DNA of 64,000 nucleotides from Kerstersia gyiorum. Lineage in GTDB: Bacteria; Pseudomonadota; Gammaproteobacteria; Burkholderiales; Burkholderiaceae_B. Where the stretch lies: positions 124,001 to 188,000 of the forward strand of contig NZ_SGWZ01000002.1 of NCBI RefSeq assembly GCF_004216755.1, in the 5' to 3' direction. Both the position numbers and the translations under genes were made by a program. Position 1 is the stretch's first letter. Each line of letters opens with the position of its first letter. This document shows positions 9,193 to 18,237 of this stretch, in pieces. Under the pieces are notes generated by a model, which ran no database searches, was not told the origin of the DNA, and was given only the letters and a program-made list of their open reading frames with translations.

Positions 9193-10983
9193 ATGAGTCA
9201 GAAAAAAACAGGCGCGGCTGCGTCGGGGTTGCTGGAAGTCAGCGGCCTGGATGTCGATGTGGACAACGGACTGGATGATGTCAGGGTCGTCCGCGACCTG
9301 GCCTTCAGCATCGCCAGGGGCGAGACCTTTGCGCTGGTGGGAGAATCCGGCAGCGGCAAGAGTATGACGGCGCTGGCGCTTATGCGCCTTCTGCCTGCGG
9401 CCGCTCAATTGAGCGGCGGTACGGTGCGGCTGGATGGCGAGGAAATCTCCGGGGTGTCGGAGCAAGCCATGCGGCGGGTACGCGGCGGGCGCATTGGCAT
9501 GATCTTCCAGGAACCTGCCACCAGCCTGAATCCGGTCATGCGGGTCGGCGACCAGATCATGGAAACCTTGCAGGCACACACCGAACTGCGCGGTGCGGCC
9601 TTGCGCGAGCGGGCGATACGCTGGCTCGATAGGGTCGGCATCGCGGAGGCGGCCAGCCGGATAGACGATTACCCCTTCCAGTTTTCCGGAGGGCAGAAGC
9701 AGCGCATCATGATTGCCATTGCCCTGGCCGCCGAGCCTGCGCTGCTGATTGCCGATGAGCCGACCACGGCGCTGGATGTGACGGTACAGGCGCAGATTCT
9801 CGATCTGCTGGCCGATATCCAACGTGAGCTGGACATGGCGGTACTGCTGATCAGTCATGACCTGGCGGTTGTGCAGCGCGTGGCGGACCACGTGGCGGTC
9901 ATGCGGCATGGCGAGTTGCTGGTCAGCGCACCGGCTGCCGTCTTTTTCCGGCAGGCAGGCCATCCGTATGTGCAGCAGCTTTTCGACGCCATTCCTTCCT
10001 ATGACAAACGTGGGCGGCCGCTGAGCAGCGGCGCTGGGGCGGTAGCGCCTGCTGTGCCGGCAAGGTCGGCGGCAGCGGCAGAATCAGCCGCAGCAGCAAT
10101 CCCGGCAGCAGTGGCGGCAGGGCCTGCAGCGGGTGACGAGGCCAGGTATCAGGCGCCAGGCGCCATGCCGGCGCTATCGGTCCGGGACCTGACGGTGTCT
10201 TACCCGAGCGGCAACGGCAGCTGGTTGCGGCGGCGTGCGCGCAAGCGCGTCGTCGACGGGCTGTCGTTCGAGCTTCAGGCGGGTGAAACGCTGGCCCTGC
10301 TGGGGGAATCCGGGTGCGGCAAGACCACCACGGGCAAGGCCTTGCTGCGCCTGCTGGATGCGCAGGCGGAAGTGGGGGGCGACGTTCGCTTGCAGGGGGT
10401 GGACGTGTTCCGGGCAGACCGCCGCGCAATGCGCCGCTTGCGGCGAGGCATACAGATCGTGTTCCAGGACCCGTATGGGTCGCTGGACCCGCGCATGCGG
10501 GTCGGGCAGGCTATCGAGGAAGGGCTGGCGTCCTTGCGTCCGGAATGGGATAAAACGGAACGCCAGCGGCGTATCACCAGCCTTCTGCACAGGGTGGGAC
10601 TGCCGGAAGATGCGGCCTTGCGCTGGCCTCATGAGTTTTCCGGCGGTCAGCGCCAACGCATCGCCATTGCGCGGGCGCTGGCGGTCGAGCCTGCCGTACT
10701 GGTGCTGGACGAGCCGACCTCGGCGCTGGATGTCTCCATCCAGGCGCAAATCCTGGACCTGCTGCGCGAATTGCAGGCTGAAACCGGTATGGCCTATCTC
10801 TTCATTACCCATAACTTCGGCGTAGTGGAATACATGGCCGATCGCATCGCAGTCATGGAAGCTGGCAGGATCGCCGAAATCGGCGCCGCGCATGAGGTGC
10901 TGGGCCAGCCGCAGTCCGAGGCTGCCAGGCGCTTGCTGGCAGCGGTGCCGAGGTTGGCGCTGGGCGAACAGGTGGGGGCGTGA
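9193..10983 (+). CDS. Tandem (DppD-DppF type) ABC ATPase for peptide import
   Basis: A 596-residue fusion of two ATPase domains. Domain 1 has Walker A GESGSGKSMT, signature FSGGQKQR and Walker B LLIADEPTTALD. Domain 2 has GESGCGKTTTGK, FSGGQRQR and LVLDEPTSALD. They are joined by an Ala-rich linker of about 40 residues (near residues 280-320). Each domain keeps an oligopeptide-family C-terminal region. Both nucleotide sites look intact. It starts at ATG 9193, 2 bp after the permease stop. It closes the four-gene importer operon. Confidence 0.9.
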   Translation: MSQKKTGAAASGLLEVSGLDVDVDNGLDDVRVVRDLAFSIARGETFALVGESGSGKSMTALALMRLLPAAAQLSGGTVRLDGEEISGVSEQAMRRVRGGRIGMIFQEPATSLNPVMRVGDQIMETLQAHTELRGAALRERAIRWLDRVGIAEAASRIDDYPFQFSGGQKQRIMIAIALAAEPALLIADEPTTALDVTVQAQILDLLADIQRELDMAVLLISHDLAVVQRVADHVAVMRHGELLVSAPAAVFFRQAGHPYVQQLFDAIPSYDKRGRPLSSGAGAVAPAVPARSAAAAESAAAAIPAAVAAGPAAGDEARYQAPGAMPALSVRDLTVSYPSGNGSWLRRRARKRVVDGLSFELQAGETLALLGESGCGKTTTGKALLRLLDAQAEVGGDVRLQGVDVFRADRRAMRRLRRGIQIVFQDPYGSLDPRMRVGQAIEEGLASLRPEWDKTERQRRITSLLHRVGLPEDAALRWPHEFSGGQRQRIAIARALAVEPAVLVLDEPTSALDVSIQAQILDLLRELQAETGMAYLFITHNFGVVEYMADRIAVMEAGRIAEIGAAHEVLGQPQSEAARRLLAAVPRLALGEQVGA

Positions 10984-11013
10984 GCCGGTGGTTCCTGGCG
11001 GTGTTGCAGCGTT

Positions 11014-12069
11014 TCAGTAGGGGTCGGCAGGGCGTGCAGGCCGCATTTGCCCGCAGGCCTGGCGCAGCGCGGCCGCGAAGCGTCGGCAGGTTTCCCTGGT
11101 GCGGCTGTCCCGGCGCGTAAACAGCGCAATCGGCGGCAATTGCCAGCCCAGGGTGTAGGGCACGATGGCAACACCGGCTACGCGCACCAATTCATTGGCG
11201 ATGTCGGCGGGAACGATGGAGATGGACTGTTCGCTGCTGGCGATCAGCGCGCCGATCAGTTCTGCCGAATGGCTTTCGGTGATGGGCAAGGGCGGCACGA
11301 TGCCGGCTTGCAGGAACAGGCCGGCCACCTGTTCGCGCATGGGGGTGCCGGGGGCACCCAATATCCAGTCCAGTTCAGCCAGTGCCTGCCAGTCCAGCGG
11401 GCGGCGGCTCAGTTGCGCGGCCAGCCGGCGGTTGGCGATCAGACGCGGCGGCTGTGGGTAAAGCGGTTCGAAATCCAGGCCTTCCAGGTTCAGGGCCGGG
11501 TCGGCCCGGCCGATGGCGGCATCCAGGCTGTGGTCGCGTAGCTGGGCCAGCAATTGCGCGCTGCTGCCTTGGTGCATGCGGACGGCCAGGCGTGGCGGCT
11601 CCTGCTGAAGCAGGGCGAGGGCATCGGCAACGATACGGCTGGAAACGAAAGGTGTTACCCCGATCTGCAGGCGCGCCGCCAGCCCCGCGCCCGAGGCCTG
11701 CACGTCATGCACCAGATGGCCGAGGTCATTGATGATTACCGATGCCCGCGCCAGCACCACTTCGCCCAGGGCGGTAGGCGCCATGCCGCGCGACGAGCGG
11801 TTGAACAGCTGGGCCCCAAACAGGGATTCCAGTTCGCCCAGTGTATTGGTGATGGCGGGTTGGCTGGTGGACAGGTGTTCGGCCACGCGTGTCAGAGAGC
11901 CATGCTGCTGGATCAGAAGCAGCAATTGCAGGTGCCGCATTTTCAGGCGGGCGGACAGACGCCGCGCCATGAGCTGCGCGTCGTGCAGCGCATCCTGCGC
12001 CGTCACTGCGCCAGCTGTTGGGTCAGCGGGGCCCGTCAGGGAAGGGAGCGTGGGCTGCGGTTCAGTCAT
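11014..12069 (-). CDS. LysR-family transcriptional regulator, divergent from maeB
   Basis: A 351-residue LTTR. The winged HTH begins near residue 44 (MRHLQLLLLIQQHGSLTRVA, then SQPAITNTLGELESLFGAQLF). The remainder is the periplasmic-binding-like effector domain. An N-terminal extension of about 35 residues before MARRLSARLK is longer than usual, so the true start may be internal. It is divergently transcribed from the malic enzyme gene across 162 bp that contain two AT-rich dyads. That is the usual arrangement for an LTTR controlling its neighbour, so maeB is the likely target by inference. Confidence 0.85.
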   Translation of the reverse strand: MTEPQPTLPSLTGPADPTAGAVTAQDALHDAQLMARRLSARLKMRHLQLLLLIQQHGSLTRVAEHLSTSQPAITNTLGELESLFGAQLFNRSSRGMAPTALGEVVLARASVIINDLGHLVHDVQASGAGLAARLQIGVTPFVSSRIVADALALLQQEPPRLAVRMHQGSSAQLLAQLRDHSLDAAIGRADPALNLEGLDFEPLYPQPPRLIANRRLAAQLSRRPLDWQALAELDWILGAPGTPMREQVAGLFLQAGIVPPLPITESHSAELIGALIASSEQSISIVPADIANELVRVAGVAIVPYTLGWQLPPIALFTRRDSRTRETCRRFAAALRQACGQMRPARPADPY

Positions 12070-12139
12070 GACGAAGGAGGGACGCGAAGCAGTGGCGGAT
12101 CAGGCGTGAGGCAGGTCGTCCACGGTCTTGCTCATCGCC

Positions 12140-12187
12140 ATAATGAAATGGTTATGGAGTAATCATATAACAGAATAATTTTATTAT
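12140..12187. promoter_or_regulatory. AT-rich dyads in the LysR-maeB divergent region (candidate operators)
   Basis: ATAA-N8-TTAT at 12140-12155 and ATAAT-TTT-ATTAT at 12175-12187 lie in a locally AT-rich stretch between the divergent starts. LTTRs usually bind AT-rich dyads, but neither site fits a strict T-N11-A pattern. A clear Shine-Dalgarno (AAGGAG, 12219-12224) precedes the maeB ATG. Confidence 0.35.
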
Positions 12188-12231
12188 GCGGCAGGCCTAG
12201 AATTGCTTCATCGGAATGAAGGAGCAGGAAA

Positions 12232-14529
12232 ATGGGCAATAAAGACCGCGAAGCCGCATTGCATTACCACGAGTTTCCCGTGCCGGGGAAATTGTCCGTC
12301 GTCTCCAGCAAGCCCCTGGTTACCCAGCGGGATCTGGGCCTGGCCTATACGCCGGGCGTGGCTGCCGTGTGCGAGGAAATCGCGGCAGATCCCGCCAACG
12401 CTGCCCGTTACACAGGGCGCGGCAACCTGGTGGGTGTCATCACCAACGGTACTGCAGTGCTGGGCCTGGGCCATATCGGTGCGCTGGCTTCCAAGCCGGT
12501 GATGGAAGGCAAGGCCGTGCTCTTCAAGCAATTCGCAGGTATCGACGTGTTCGATATCGAGATCAACGAAACTGATCCTGACAAGCTGGTGGACATCATT
12601 GCCAGCCTGGAATCGACGTTCGGCGGCATCAATCTGGAAGACATCAAGGCACCGGAGTGCTTTACCGTGGAACGCAAATTGCGCGAACGCATGAGCATCC
12701 CGGTGTTCCACGATGACCAGCACGGCACGGCTATTTGTGTGGCGGCAGCGTTCATCAACGGCCTGAAGGTTGTGCAAAAGGACATCGCCGCAGTCAAGGT
12801 CGTGGTCTCCGGCGCAGGCGCGGCGGCACTGGCCTGCCTGGAATTGCTTGTGGACCTGGGCTTGCCGCGCGAGCACATCTGGGTGACGGATCTTGAAGGC
12901 GTCGTCTTCGAAGGCCGCACCGTCCTGATGGACGAAACCAAGGCGCAATATGCACAGGCGACAGACGCGCGTACCCTGGCGGAAGTCATTGAGGGCGCAG
13001 ACGTGTTCCTGGGCCTGTCTGCCGGAGGCGTGCTCAAGGCCGATATGCTGCGTGGCATGAATGCCCGTCCGCTGATTCTGGCGCTGGCCAACCCAACACC
13101 GGAAATCACGCCGGAGCTGGCGCATGCCACGCGGGGCGATGTGGTCATGGCGACAGGTCGGTCGGACTATCCCAACCAGGTCAACAATGTTCTGTGCTTC
13201 CCGTACATTTTCCGTGGCGCCCTGGATGTCGGAGCTCGCACCATCACTCGCGCCATGGAAAAGGCAGCAGTTCGCGCGATCGCCGGGCTGGCGCAGGAAG
13301 AGCAGAGCGACGTGGTGGCGGCAGCCTATGGCGGCAGCGATGCGCGCTTTGGCCCGGAGTACCTGATTCCCAAGCCCTTTGATCCGCGTTTGCTGGCACG
13401 TGTGGCGCCGGCGGTGGCGCAGGCGGCCATGGATGATGGCGTGGCCACCCGTCCGATTGTCGACATGGATGCCTATGTCGAGCAATTGCGCCAGTTCGTC
13501 TACCATTCCGGCGCATTCATGAAGCCGGTCTTTGCGGCGGCCAAGCAGCAGGTCCGCCAGGGCGGCAAGGCGCGCATTGTCTTTACCGAAGGTGAGGACG
13601 AGCGTGTGTTGCGTGCAGTACAGGTCATCGTCGATGAAAAACTGGCTCGGCCTATCCTGGTTGGCCGGCCCCAGGTGCTGCTGGCGCGTATCGAGAAGTT
13701 CGGCTTGCGCTTGCGCCTGGGACAGGATGTGGAAGTCACCAATCCCGAGTACGACGAACGTTTCCATCAGTACTGGACCAATTATTGGGAAATGCGTTGC
13801 CGTGATGGCGTGACCAAGGAAATGGCGCGTGTGGAAATGCGCCGGCGGCTGACCTTGATTGGCTCCATGATGGTCAAGCTGGGCGACGCCGACGGCATGA
13901 TCTGCGGAACGGTCGGGGCATACCATGACCACCTGCGTTTCATCGACCAGGTCATCGGCAAGAAACCGGGCGCAAAAACGTATGGCGCCATGAATATCCT
14001 GCTGCTGGGCGAACGCACGCTGGCTCTGGTCGATACCCACGTCAACGACGACCCGACCGCCGAGCAGATCGCCGAATTCACCATTGCCGCAGCAGAGCGT
14101 ATGGCGCATCTGGATTTGCAGCCCAAGATCGCCTTGCTGTCGCGCTCCAATTTCGGTTCGGGCAGTTCTGCTTCCGGCGTGAAAATGCGCCAGGCGCTGG
14201 ATCTGGTGCGCAAGGCCGCGCCGCATCTGGAGGTGGATGGGGAAATGCATGGCGACAGCGCGCTGGACGAAGCATTGCGCCTGCGGCAATTGCCTGGCTC
14301 GCCGCTCAAGGGCGCGGCTAACCTGTTGGTCTGCCCCAACGTGGATGCCGGTAACATCGCCTACAACCTGCTGAAGACGGCGGCCGGGCGCAATGTTGCG
14401 GTCGGGCCGTTCCTGCTGGGTGCTGCGGCCCCGGTGCATATCCTGACATCCAGTTCCACGGTGCGCCGCATTGTGAACATGGCCGCGCTGGCCGTGCTGG
14501 ATGCCAACCACGAAGAAGCCCAGGCCTGA
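12232..14529 (+). CDS. maeB: NADP-dependent malic enzyme with C-terminal phosphotransacetylase-like domain
   Basis: A 765-residue hybrid enzyme that decarboxylates malate to pyruvate with NADP. Residues 1 to about 430 form the malic enzyme: DLGLAYTPGVAAVC, the catalytic-region DDQHGTAI and the nucleotide-binding VVSGAGAAALACLELL. Residues from about 435 to the end resemble phosphotransacetylase (FTEGEDERVLRAVQVI, GMICGTVGAYHDHL, SRSNFGSGSSAS). In this family the PTA-like part has a regulatory and structural role, not PTA catalysis. The length and domain order are normal for MaeB. It is probably controlled by the divergent LysR protein. Confidence 0.95.
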   Translation: MGNKDREAALHYHEFPVPGKLSVVSSKPLVTQRDLGLAYTPGVAAVCEEIAADPANAARYTGRGNLVGVITNGTAVLGLGHIGALASKPVMEGKAVLFKQFAGIDVFDIEINETDPDKLVDIIASLESTFGGINLEDIKAPECFTVERKLRERMSIPVFHDDQHGTAICVAAAFINGLKVVQKDIAAVKVVVSGAGAAALACLELLVDLGLPREHIWVTDLEGVVFEGRTVLMDETKAQYAQATDARTLAEVIEGADVFLGLSAGGVLKADMLRGMNARPLILALANPTPEITPELAHATRGDVVMATGRSDYPNQVNNVLCFPYIFRGALDVGARTITRAMEKAAVRAIAGLAQEEQSDVVAAAYGGSDARFGPEYLIPKPFDPRLLARVAPAVAQAAMDDGVATRPIVDMDAYVEQLRQFVYHSGAFMKPVFAAAKQQVRQGGKARIVFTEGEDERVLRAVQVIVDEKLARPILVGRPQVLLARIEKFGLRLRLGQDVEVTNPEYDERFHQYWTNYWEMRCRDGVTKEMARVEMRRRLTLIGSMMVKLGDADGMICGTVGAYHDHLRFIDQVIGKKPGAKTYGAMNILLLGERTLALVDTHVNDDPTAEQIAEFTIAAAERMAHLDLQPKIALLSRSNFGSGSSASGVKMRQALDLVRKAAPHLEVDGEMHGDSALDEALRLRQLPGSPLKGAANLLVCPNVDAGNIAYNLLKTAAGRNVAVGPFLLGAAAPVHILTSSSTVRRIVNMAALAVLDANHEEAQA

Positions 14530-14685
14530 ACGGACTGCGCCAGCGCTGCGGGCCGCCGCCCGGATATCCCCAGGGATGTCCGGCCAGTTGGCAGCGCGGT
14601 GGCGTTTTCGGTACCGGTCAGCCAGGTACGGGCGCCAGACTGAACGTGGGCGACAAAAGACGCGGCAGGCAAGCGCGCCACAAGT

Positions 14686-14725
14686 AAAAAAGCCTGGACT
14701 CGCACATTGCGGGTCCAGGCTTTTT
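14686..14725. terminator. Bidirectional intrinsic terminator between maeB and efp
   Basis: A run of A (14686-14691) is followed by GCCTGGAC (14692-14699), an inner CGCA-CAT-TGCG stem, GTCCAGGC (14713-14720) and a run of T (14721-14725). The flanking A and T runs make it functional on both strands. It would end maeB transcripts and the convergent efp transcripts. Confidence 0.9.
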
Positions 14726-14820
14726 GGTGATCCGCCAGCCAGGCTGGCAAATCCACAGGGGGCATGGGTTGCTGTTGCAACCCGTCCCGGGGCAGGCGCA
14801 GCGCGCCTTGCCGGGGGAAA

Positions 14821-15378
14821 TTACATCACGCGGCTGCGGTATTCGCCGGTGCGGGTGTCGATTTCAATTTTGTCGCCGATTTCGCAGAACAGCGGCACAT
14901 TGATATCGTAGCCCGTGGTGATCTTGGCGGGCTTGAGAACCTTGCCGGAGGTGTCGCCACGGACAGCCGGTTCGGTGTAGCTGATTTCACGCACGACGAT
15001 GGTGGGCAGTTCCACGGAGATGGCGCGGCCATCATAGAACACCACTTCGACCTGCATGCCTTCTTCCAGGTAGTGCAGGGCGTCGCCCATGCTGTCGGCT
15101 TCGACTTCATACTGGTTGTACTCTTCATCCATGAAGACGTACATCGGGTCGGCGAAGTAGGAGTATGTGCAGTCCTTGCGTTCCAGCAGGACGACTTCGA
15201 ACTTTTCGTCGGCCTTGTAGACCAGTTCGCTGCCCGAGCCGGTGAGCAGGTTCTTGAACTTCAGCTTCACGACCGCGGCGTTGCGGCCAGACTTGTTGTA
15301 TTCGGCTTTCTGGACCACGAGGGGCTCGCTGCCCACCATGACCACGTTGCCCACGCGCAGTTCCTGTGCGGTCTTCAT
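14821..15378 (-). CDS. efp: Translation elongation factor P
   Basis: A 185-residue, three-barrel EF-P that rescues ribosomes stalled at polyproline. The loop tip reads YNKSGRNAAV with Arg at position 32. In betaproteobacteria this Arg is the residue glycosylated with rhamnose by EarP, instead of the lysyl modification of enterobacteria. The full KOW-like N-terminal domain and the C-terminal OB domains (TGYDINVPLFCEIGDKIEID) are present. The earP gene lies directly upstream on the same strand. A TAGAAT-like -10 hexamer about 100 bp upstream of the start could give efp its own promoter, but I could not find a convincing -35. Confidence 0.97.
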   Translation of the reverse strand: MKTAQELRVGNVVMVGSEPLVVQKAEYNKSGRNAAVVKLKFKNLLTGSGSELVYKADEKFEVVLLERKDCTYSYFADPMYVFMDEEYNQYEVEADSMGDALHYLEEGMQVEVVFYDGRAISVELPTIVVREISYTEPAVRGDTSGKVLKPAKITTGYDINVPLFCEIGDKIEIDTRTGEYRSRVM

Positions 15379-15535
15379 GATTTAAAACTCCGGGTATTTT
15401 CAGCAAAGGTGCTGGCCGGTCGCGCTCGGAAGGCCGGGACGGGACACGAACAGGCGCGACTTGACAAAGCTCGCCATTCTATCATGGATCCCATAATCTG
15501 CTGGTAACGGCACGCAGGAAAGCCGTCTCCGGCGC

Positions 15536-16681
15536 TCAAGGCGAGGGGAGTTTTCCCTGGCAGAAAGCCACCAGTTGCTGGCCCAAGTCAGGTTGCCGCG
15601 CCTGTGTGTCGCTGTCGTGGCGCGCGTGCTGCTTCCAGGCCTGCCATGCCGGGCCGTTTAGCAGGTTGGCCCATGAATGCATGGTATCCGGGTTGGCTGC
15701 CGGCTGGGGGGGGCTGTCCTGGTTCCAGGCCATGAAGGCGTCCTGCACGGCAGGCGGCAGGCTGCCGCAGGCCAGCCAGGCCTGCAGCTTTTCCAGGTGT
15801 GCGGCATCGTCCTGCGGGTAGATGTGCCAAAGCAGGGGACGGCCGGCCCAGACGGCGCGCACCAGCGAATCTTCGCCGCGCACCAGGTTCAGGTCGGCGC
15901 TCCACAACAGACGGTCGAATTCGGCATGACGCACGAATGCATGGCGTGCCACATGCAGCCGGCCTTGCCGGCCTGTCGGCAAGGCAGGTGCAACGCCTTC
16001 GGGAACCAGCAGCAGGGTCGGGCGTGTGTCGCGGGCCAGGGCACTGGTCAATGCTGGCAGCGGAGCATGGGGGTAGCAGAACAGATTGATCAGGCGGCAG
16101 TCTGCCAGACGCCATTGCGCCAGCGCTGCCTCTTCCAGGCCCAGTGATTCCAGGAGCGCGGTGGCGTGCTTGCGGTCGGCCTGCCAGTGGGTGCGTTCGA
16201 CCAGCAGGTCCGGTTCGCGCAGCAGCCCGCCCGTGCCAGGCAGGAAACCTGGGAAGAAAAAGTATTTTGGAACGCCATTGGCCTGCTGCGATGGCAGCAG
16301 GTGGCAGCCCGTGACCCAAGGCTCGGCGCTCAGGTACTCAAGGTTCAGCCAGAGATTGCGGTCTGGCGACAGCCTGGCCAGATAGGCCGCAGGCGGGTCG
16401 CAGGCGAACGCTTCAATGCAGATATCCAGCGGCGGCAGGTCTGGCGGCGACGCGTTCCAGTGCACCAGTTCGATGCCTTCCAGCCAGCCCCGTCCGTCAT
16501 GCAGTGTGGCGGAGGGCTCCAGCCGCGCCAGGGCTTCTGGGGCATCCACCCAGAGCCTGATCTGCCAGCCGTGGTCGCGCGACAGGTTGCGAGCCAGGCG
16601 CAGGCAGACGCCGATGTCGCCATAATTGTCGATGACGCGGCAGAACAGATCGGCGGAAAGAGCGGAAGCGGCTGAAGTCAT
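15536..16681 (-). CDS. earP: EF-P arginine rhamnosyltransferase
   Basis: A 381-residue GT-B glycosyltransferase (formerly DUF2331) that transfers rhamnose from dTDP-rhamnose to Arg32 of EF-P. The N-terminal motif FCRVIDNYGDIGVCLRLAR carries the two conserved aspartates (residues 18 and 22) known to be needed for activity in the family. RGEDSLVRAVWAGRPLLWHIY near the C-terminal domain is the nucleotide-sugar binding signature. The gene lies 157 bp upstream of efp on the same strand, and the matching Arg in the EF-P loop supports the assignment. Confidence 0.95.
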   Translation of the reverse strand: MTSAASALSADLFCRVIDNYGDIGVCLRLARNLSRDHGWQIRLWVDAPEALARLEPSATLHDGRGWLEGIELVHWNASPPDLPPLDICIEAFACDPPAAYLARLSPDRNLWLNLEYLSAEPWVTGCHLLPSQQANGVPKYFFFPGFLPGTGGLLREPDLLVERTHWQADRKHATALLESLGLEEAALAQWRLADCRLINLFCYPHAPLPALTSALARDTRPTLLLVPEGVAPALPTGRQGRLHVARHAFVRHAEFDRLLWSADLNLVRGEDSLVRAVWAGRPLLWHIYPQDDAAHLEKLQAWLACGSLPPAVQDAFMAWNQDSPPQPAANPDTMHSWANLLNGPAWQAWKQHARHDSDTQARQPDLGQQLVAFCQGKLPSP

Positions 16682-16735
16682 ATGGGTACGGGAGCGGGCG
16701 GCGCCAGGCGGGGCAGGCGCCGCCCGCTCCGGGCC

Positions 16736-17941
16736 TCAGTGGAAGGTGCCGGGGTTGATGTCGAGGTCTTCCGGCAGTTCGGCGTGCACCATTTCGCCGA
16801 CCGCGTTGGGGAATAGCGGGCCGCCGCAGTCGTCGCAGGTATCGGGCGGGAACACACCGGGCAGGCGCCGGATTTCATGCACGCCCAGGCTGTTGAGGTG
16901 CGAGGATATTTGCTCGAGGATGGCCTGGTAAATATCCGTAGTATCGCTGTCGAGTTCTTCGTCACGGCCGAAAATGGGCCAGATGCAGCCGTAATAGACG
17001 TCGTTGCTGTCACGTACGCCCAGGCTGATGCGGAACTCTTCCGGGCCGCCGGCGCTGCAATGGCAAATGACCGCGCGCAATTGTCCGGTTTCCAGGCCGA
17101 CGGACGTATGCAGCCAGTTGACGGCGGCGGTCAGTGCCAGCGGGCGGATACGTTTGTCCGAATCGCGGTTGCTGACGTAATAGGCGTCCGGCAACATGAC
17201 CTCCACCGCGCAGCCGGGCAGCATGGCGGCAAAGCTGGGTGCGGCCTGTTCAGCCCAGGCTGCCAGGCTGCTTTCGCGCGTTGCCGGTGTTTCATTTGCG
17301 GTTTCCTGCCAGGCGAACAGCGCCTCGCCTTCGGGAACCGCAATGGCGCCGACCAGGTAACGTGTGTCTGCCAGCATGGGCGGAACTTCCACGTCTGGTC
17401 GTGTGAGGTGGCGGCTGGTGCGCTTGCCCAGCGCCTGGTTGCCCAGGGTCTGCAGCCATTGCCAGGTTTCGGAAAAGCTGCGCGGCAACTGGTCGACCCC
17501 GATCAGGTGCGGGAACAATGCCAGCCTGGCATTGCCCGCCAGGACATGCCCGCTCATCTGAGCTGCCAGGGCTTCGAGCTGGCGCGCGGGGATGGCGCCG
17601 TGTGGAATCTGGAAGCGCGTCCAAGCCAGCACCGGCGCGGTCACGAGGACGACGTCATAGCGCTGCTCATCGACAGTGATCGTCGCGGATTCAGACAGGG
17701 TTTCGATAAGTTCGACCAACAGGCCGTAGGCGTTCTGGTCATTTTGCAGCAGATGCTCCAGCGCGTTTTCCAGCGCAGCATCATTGCCGGTGCGCAGCAG
17801 CCGCACCAGGATCGCTTCCAACTGTTTTTCCCAGTAGCGGTCTTCCGTGCGGCAGCCAGACTGGCCCAGCGCAGTCGCCAGGGAAACAAGGCGTGCGGCA
17901 TCGCGGGACGGGCGTTGGGAGGAGCGTTGGGTTTGGAACAT
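16736..17941 (-). CDS. DUF2863 family protein
   Basis: A 401-residue protein of a family found mainly in betaproteobacteria, with no established function. The C-terminal region contains a CDDCGGPLFPNAVGEMVHAEL motif with a CxxC pair that could bind metal, and another cysteine pair occurs as CHCSAGG. No signal peptide or membrane segment is evident. It lies 54 bp upstream of earP on the same strand, so the two may be co-transcribed. It is separated from acnA by about 300 bp of strongly folded sequence. Confidence 0.8.
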   Translation of the reverse strand: MFQTQRSSQRPSRDAARLVSLATALGQSGCRTEDRYWEKQLEAILVRLLRTGNDAALENALEHLLQNDQNAYGLLVELIETLSESATITVDEQRYDVVLVTAPVLAWTRFQIPHGAIPARQLEALAAQMSGHVLAGNARLALFPHLIGVDQLPRSFSETWQWLQTLGNQALGKRTSRHLTRPDVEVPPMLADTRYLVGAIAVPEGEALFAWQETANETPATRESSLAAWAEQAAPSFAAMLPGCAVEVMLPDAYYVSNRDSDKRIRPLALTAAVNWLHTSVGLETGQLRAVICHCSAGGPEEFRISLGVRDSNDVYYGCIWPIFGRDEELDSDTTDIYQAILEQISSHLNSLGVHEIRRLPGVFPPDTCDDCGGPLFPNAVGEMVHAELPEDLDINPGTFH

Positions 17942-17989
17942 GTGTGAGGAATGAGGCCGTTAATCTGCGTGTGACCACGCGCCAAAGCG

Positions 17990-18190
17990 CAAGCCCCGTC
18001 GTTTTACCGAAGGGGCCTGGCGGGAGTTCATGACGTGGAGCCGGAGGCTCCCCCGAAAGGGTCTGACGGTTGCCAGCCTGCAGTTCACCCTGAAGGTAAA
18101 ACCGGGGCCACACACCCGGGTACGGCAGTCAGACCGCACCAACCCTGGGATGCATCATGCGTTCAGGCATGGCGCATCCCAACAGGGGAT
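17990..18190. ncRNA. Candidate structured RNA (series of hairpins) between acnA and the DUF2863 gene
   Basis: About 200 bp contain successive strong inverted repeats: GCCCC/GGGGC (17993-18016), GGAGCC/GGCTCC (18037-18051), GGTCTGAC/GTCAGACC (18060-18067 with 18128-18135, enclosing CCGGG/CCCGG), and CCCTGGGATGC paired with GCATCCC-AA-CAGGG (18143-18187). Read on the minus strand, a TACAAT hexamer (18194-18189) precedes the array. I do not recognise the tmRNA, RNase P or SRP RNA signatures. A 6S-type RNA or a long structured 5' leader are possibilities. No reading frame here is convincing. Confidence 0.4.
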
Positions 18191-18237
18191 TGTAGCGGGA
18201 CTGGGCTCGGCGCGGGCGGCCAGCCCCGTGGTGCGGG

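Noticed and set aside
12208..14511. A 767-codon open frame antisense to maeB
   Set aside because: maeB has complete family motifs over the same bases. Long antisense frames are common in GC-rich genes, and the translated antisense has no recognisable domain.
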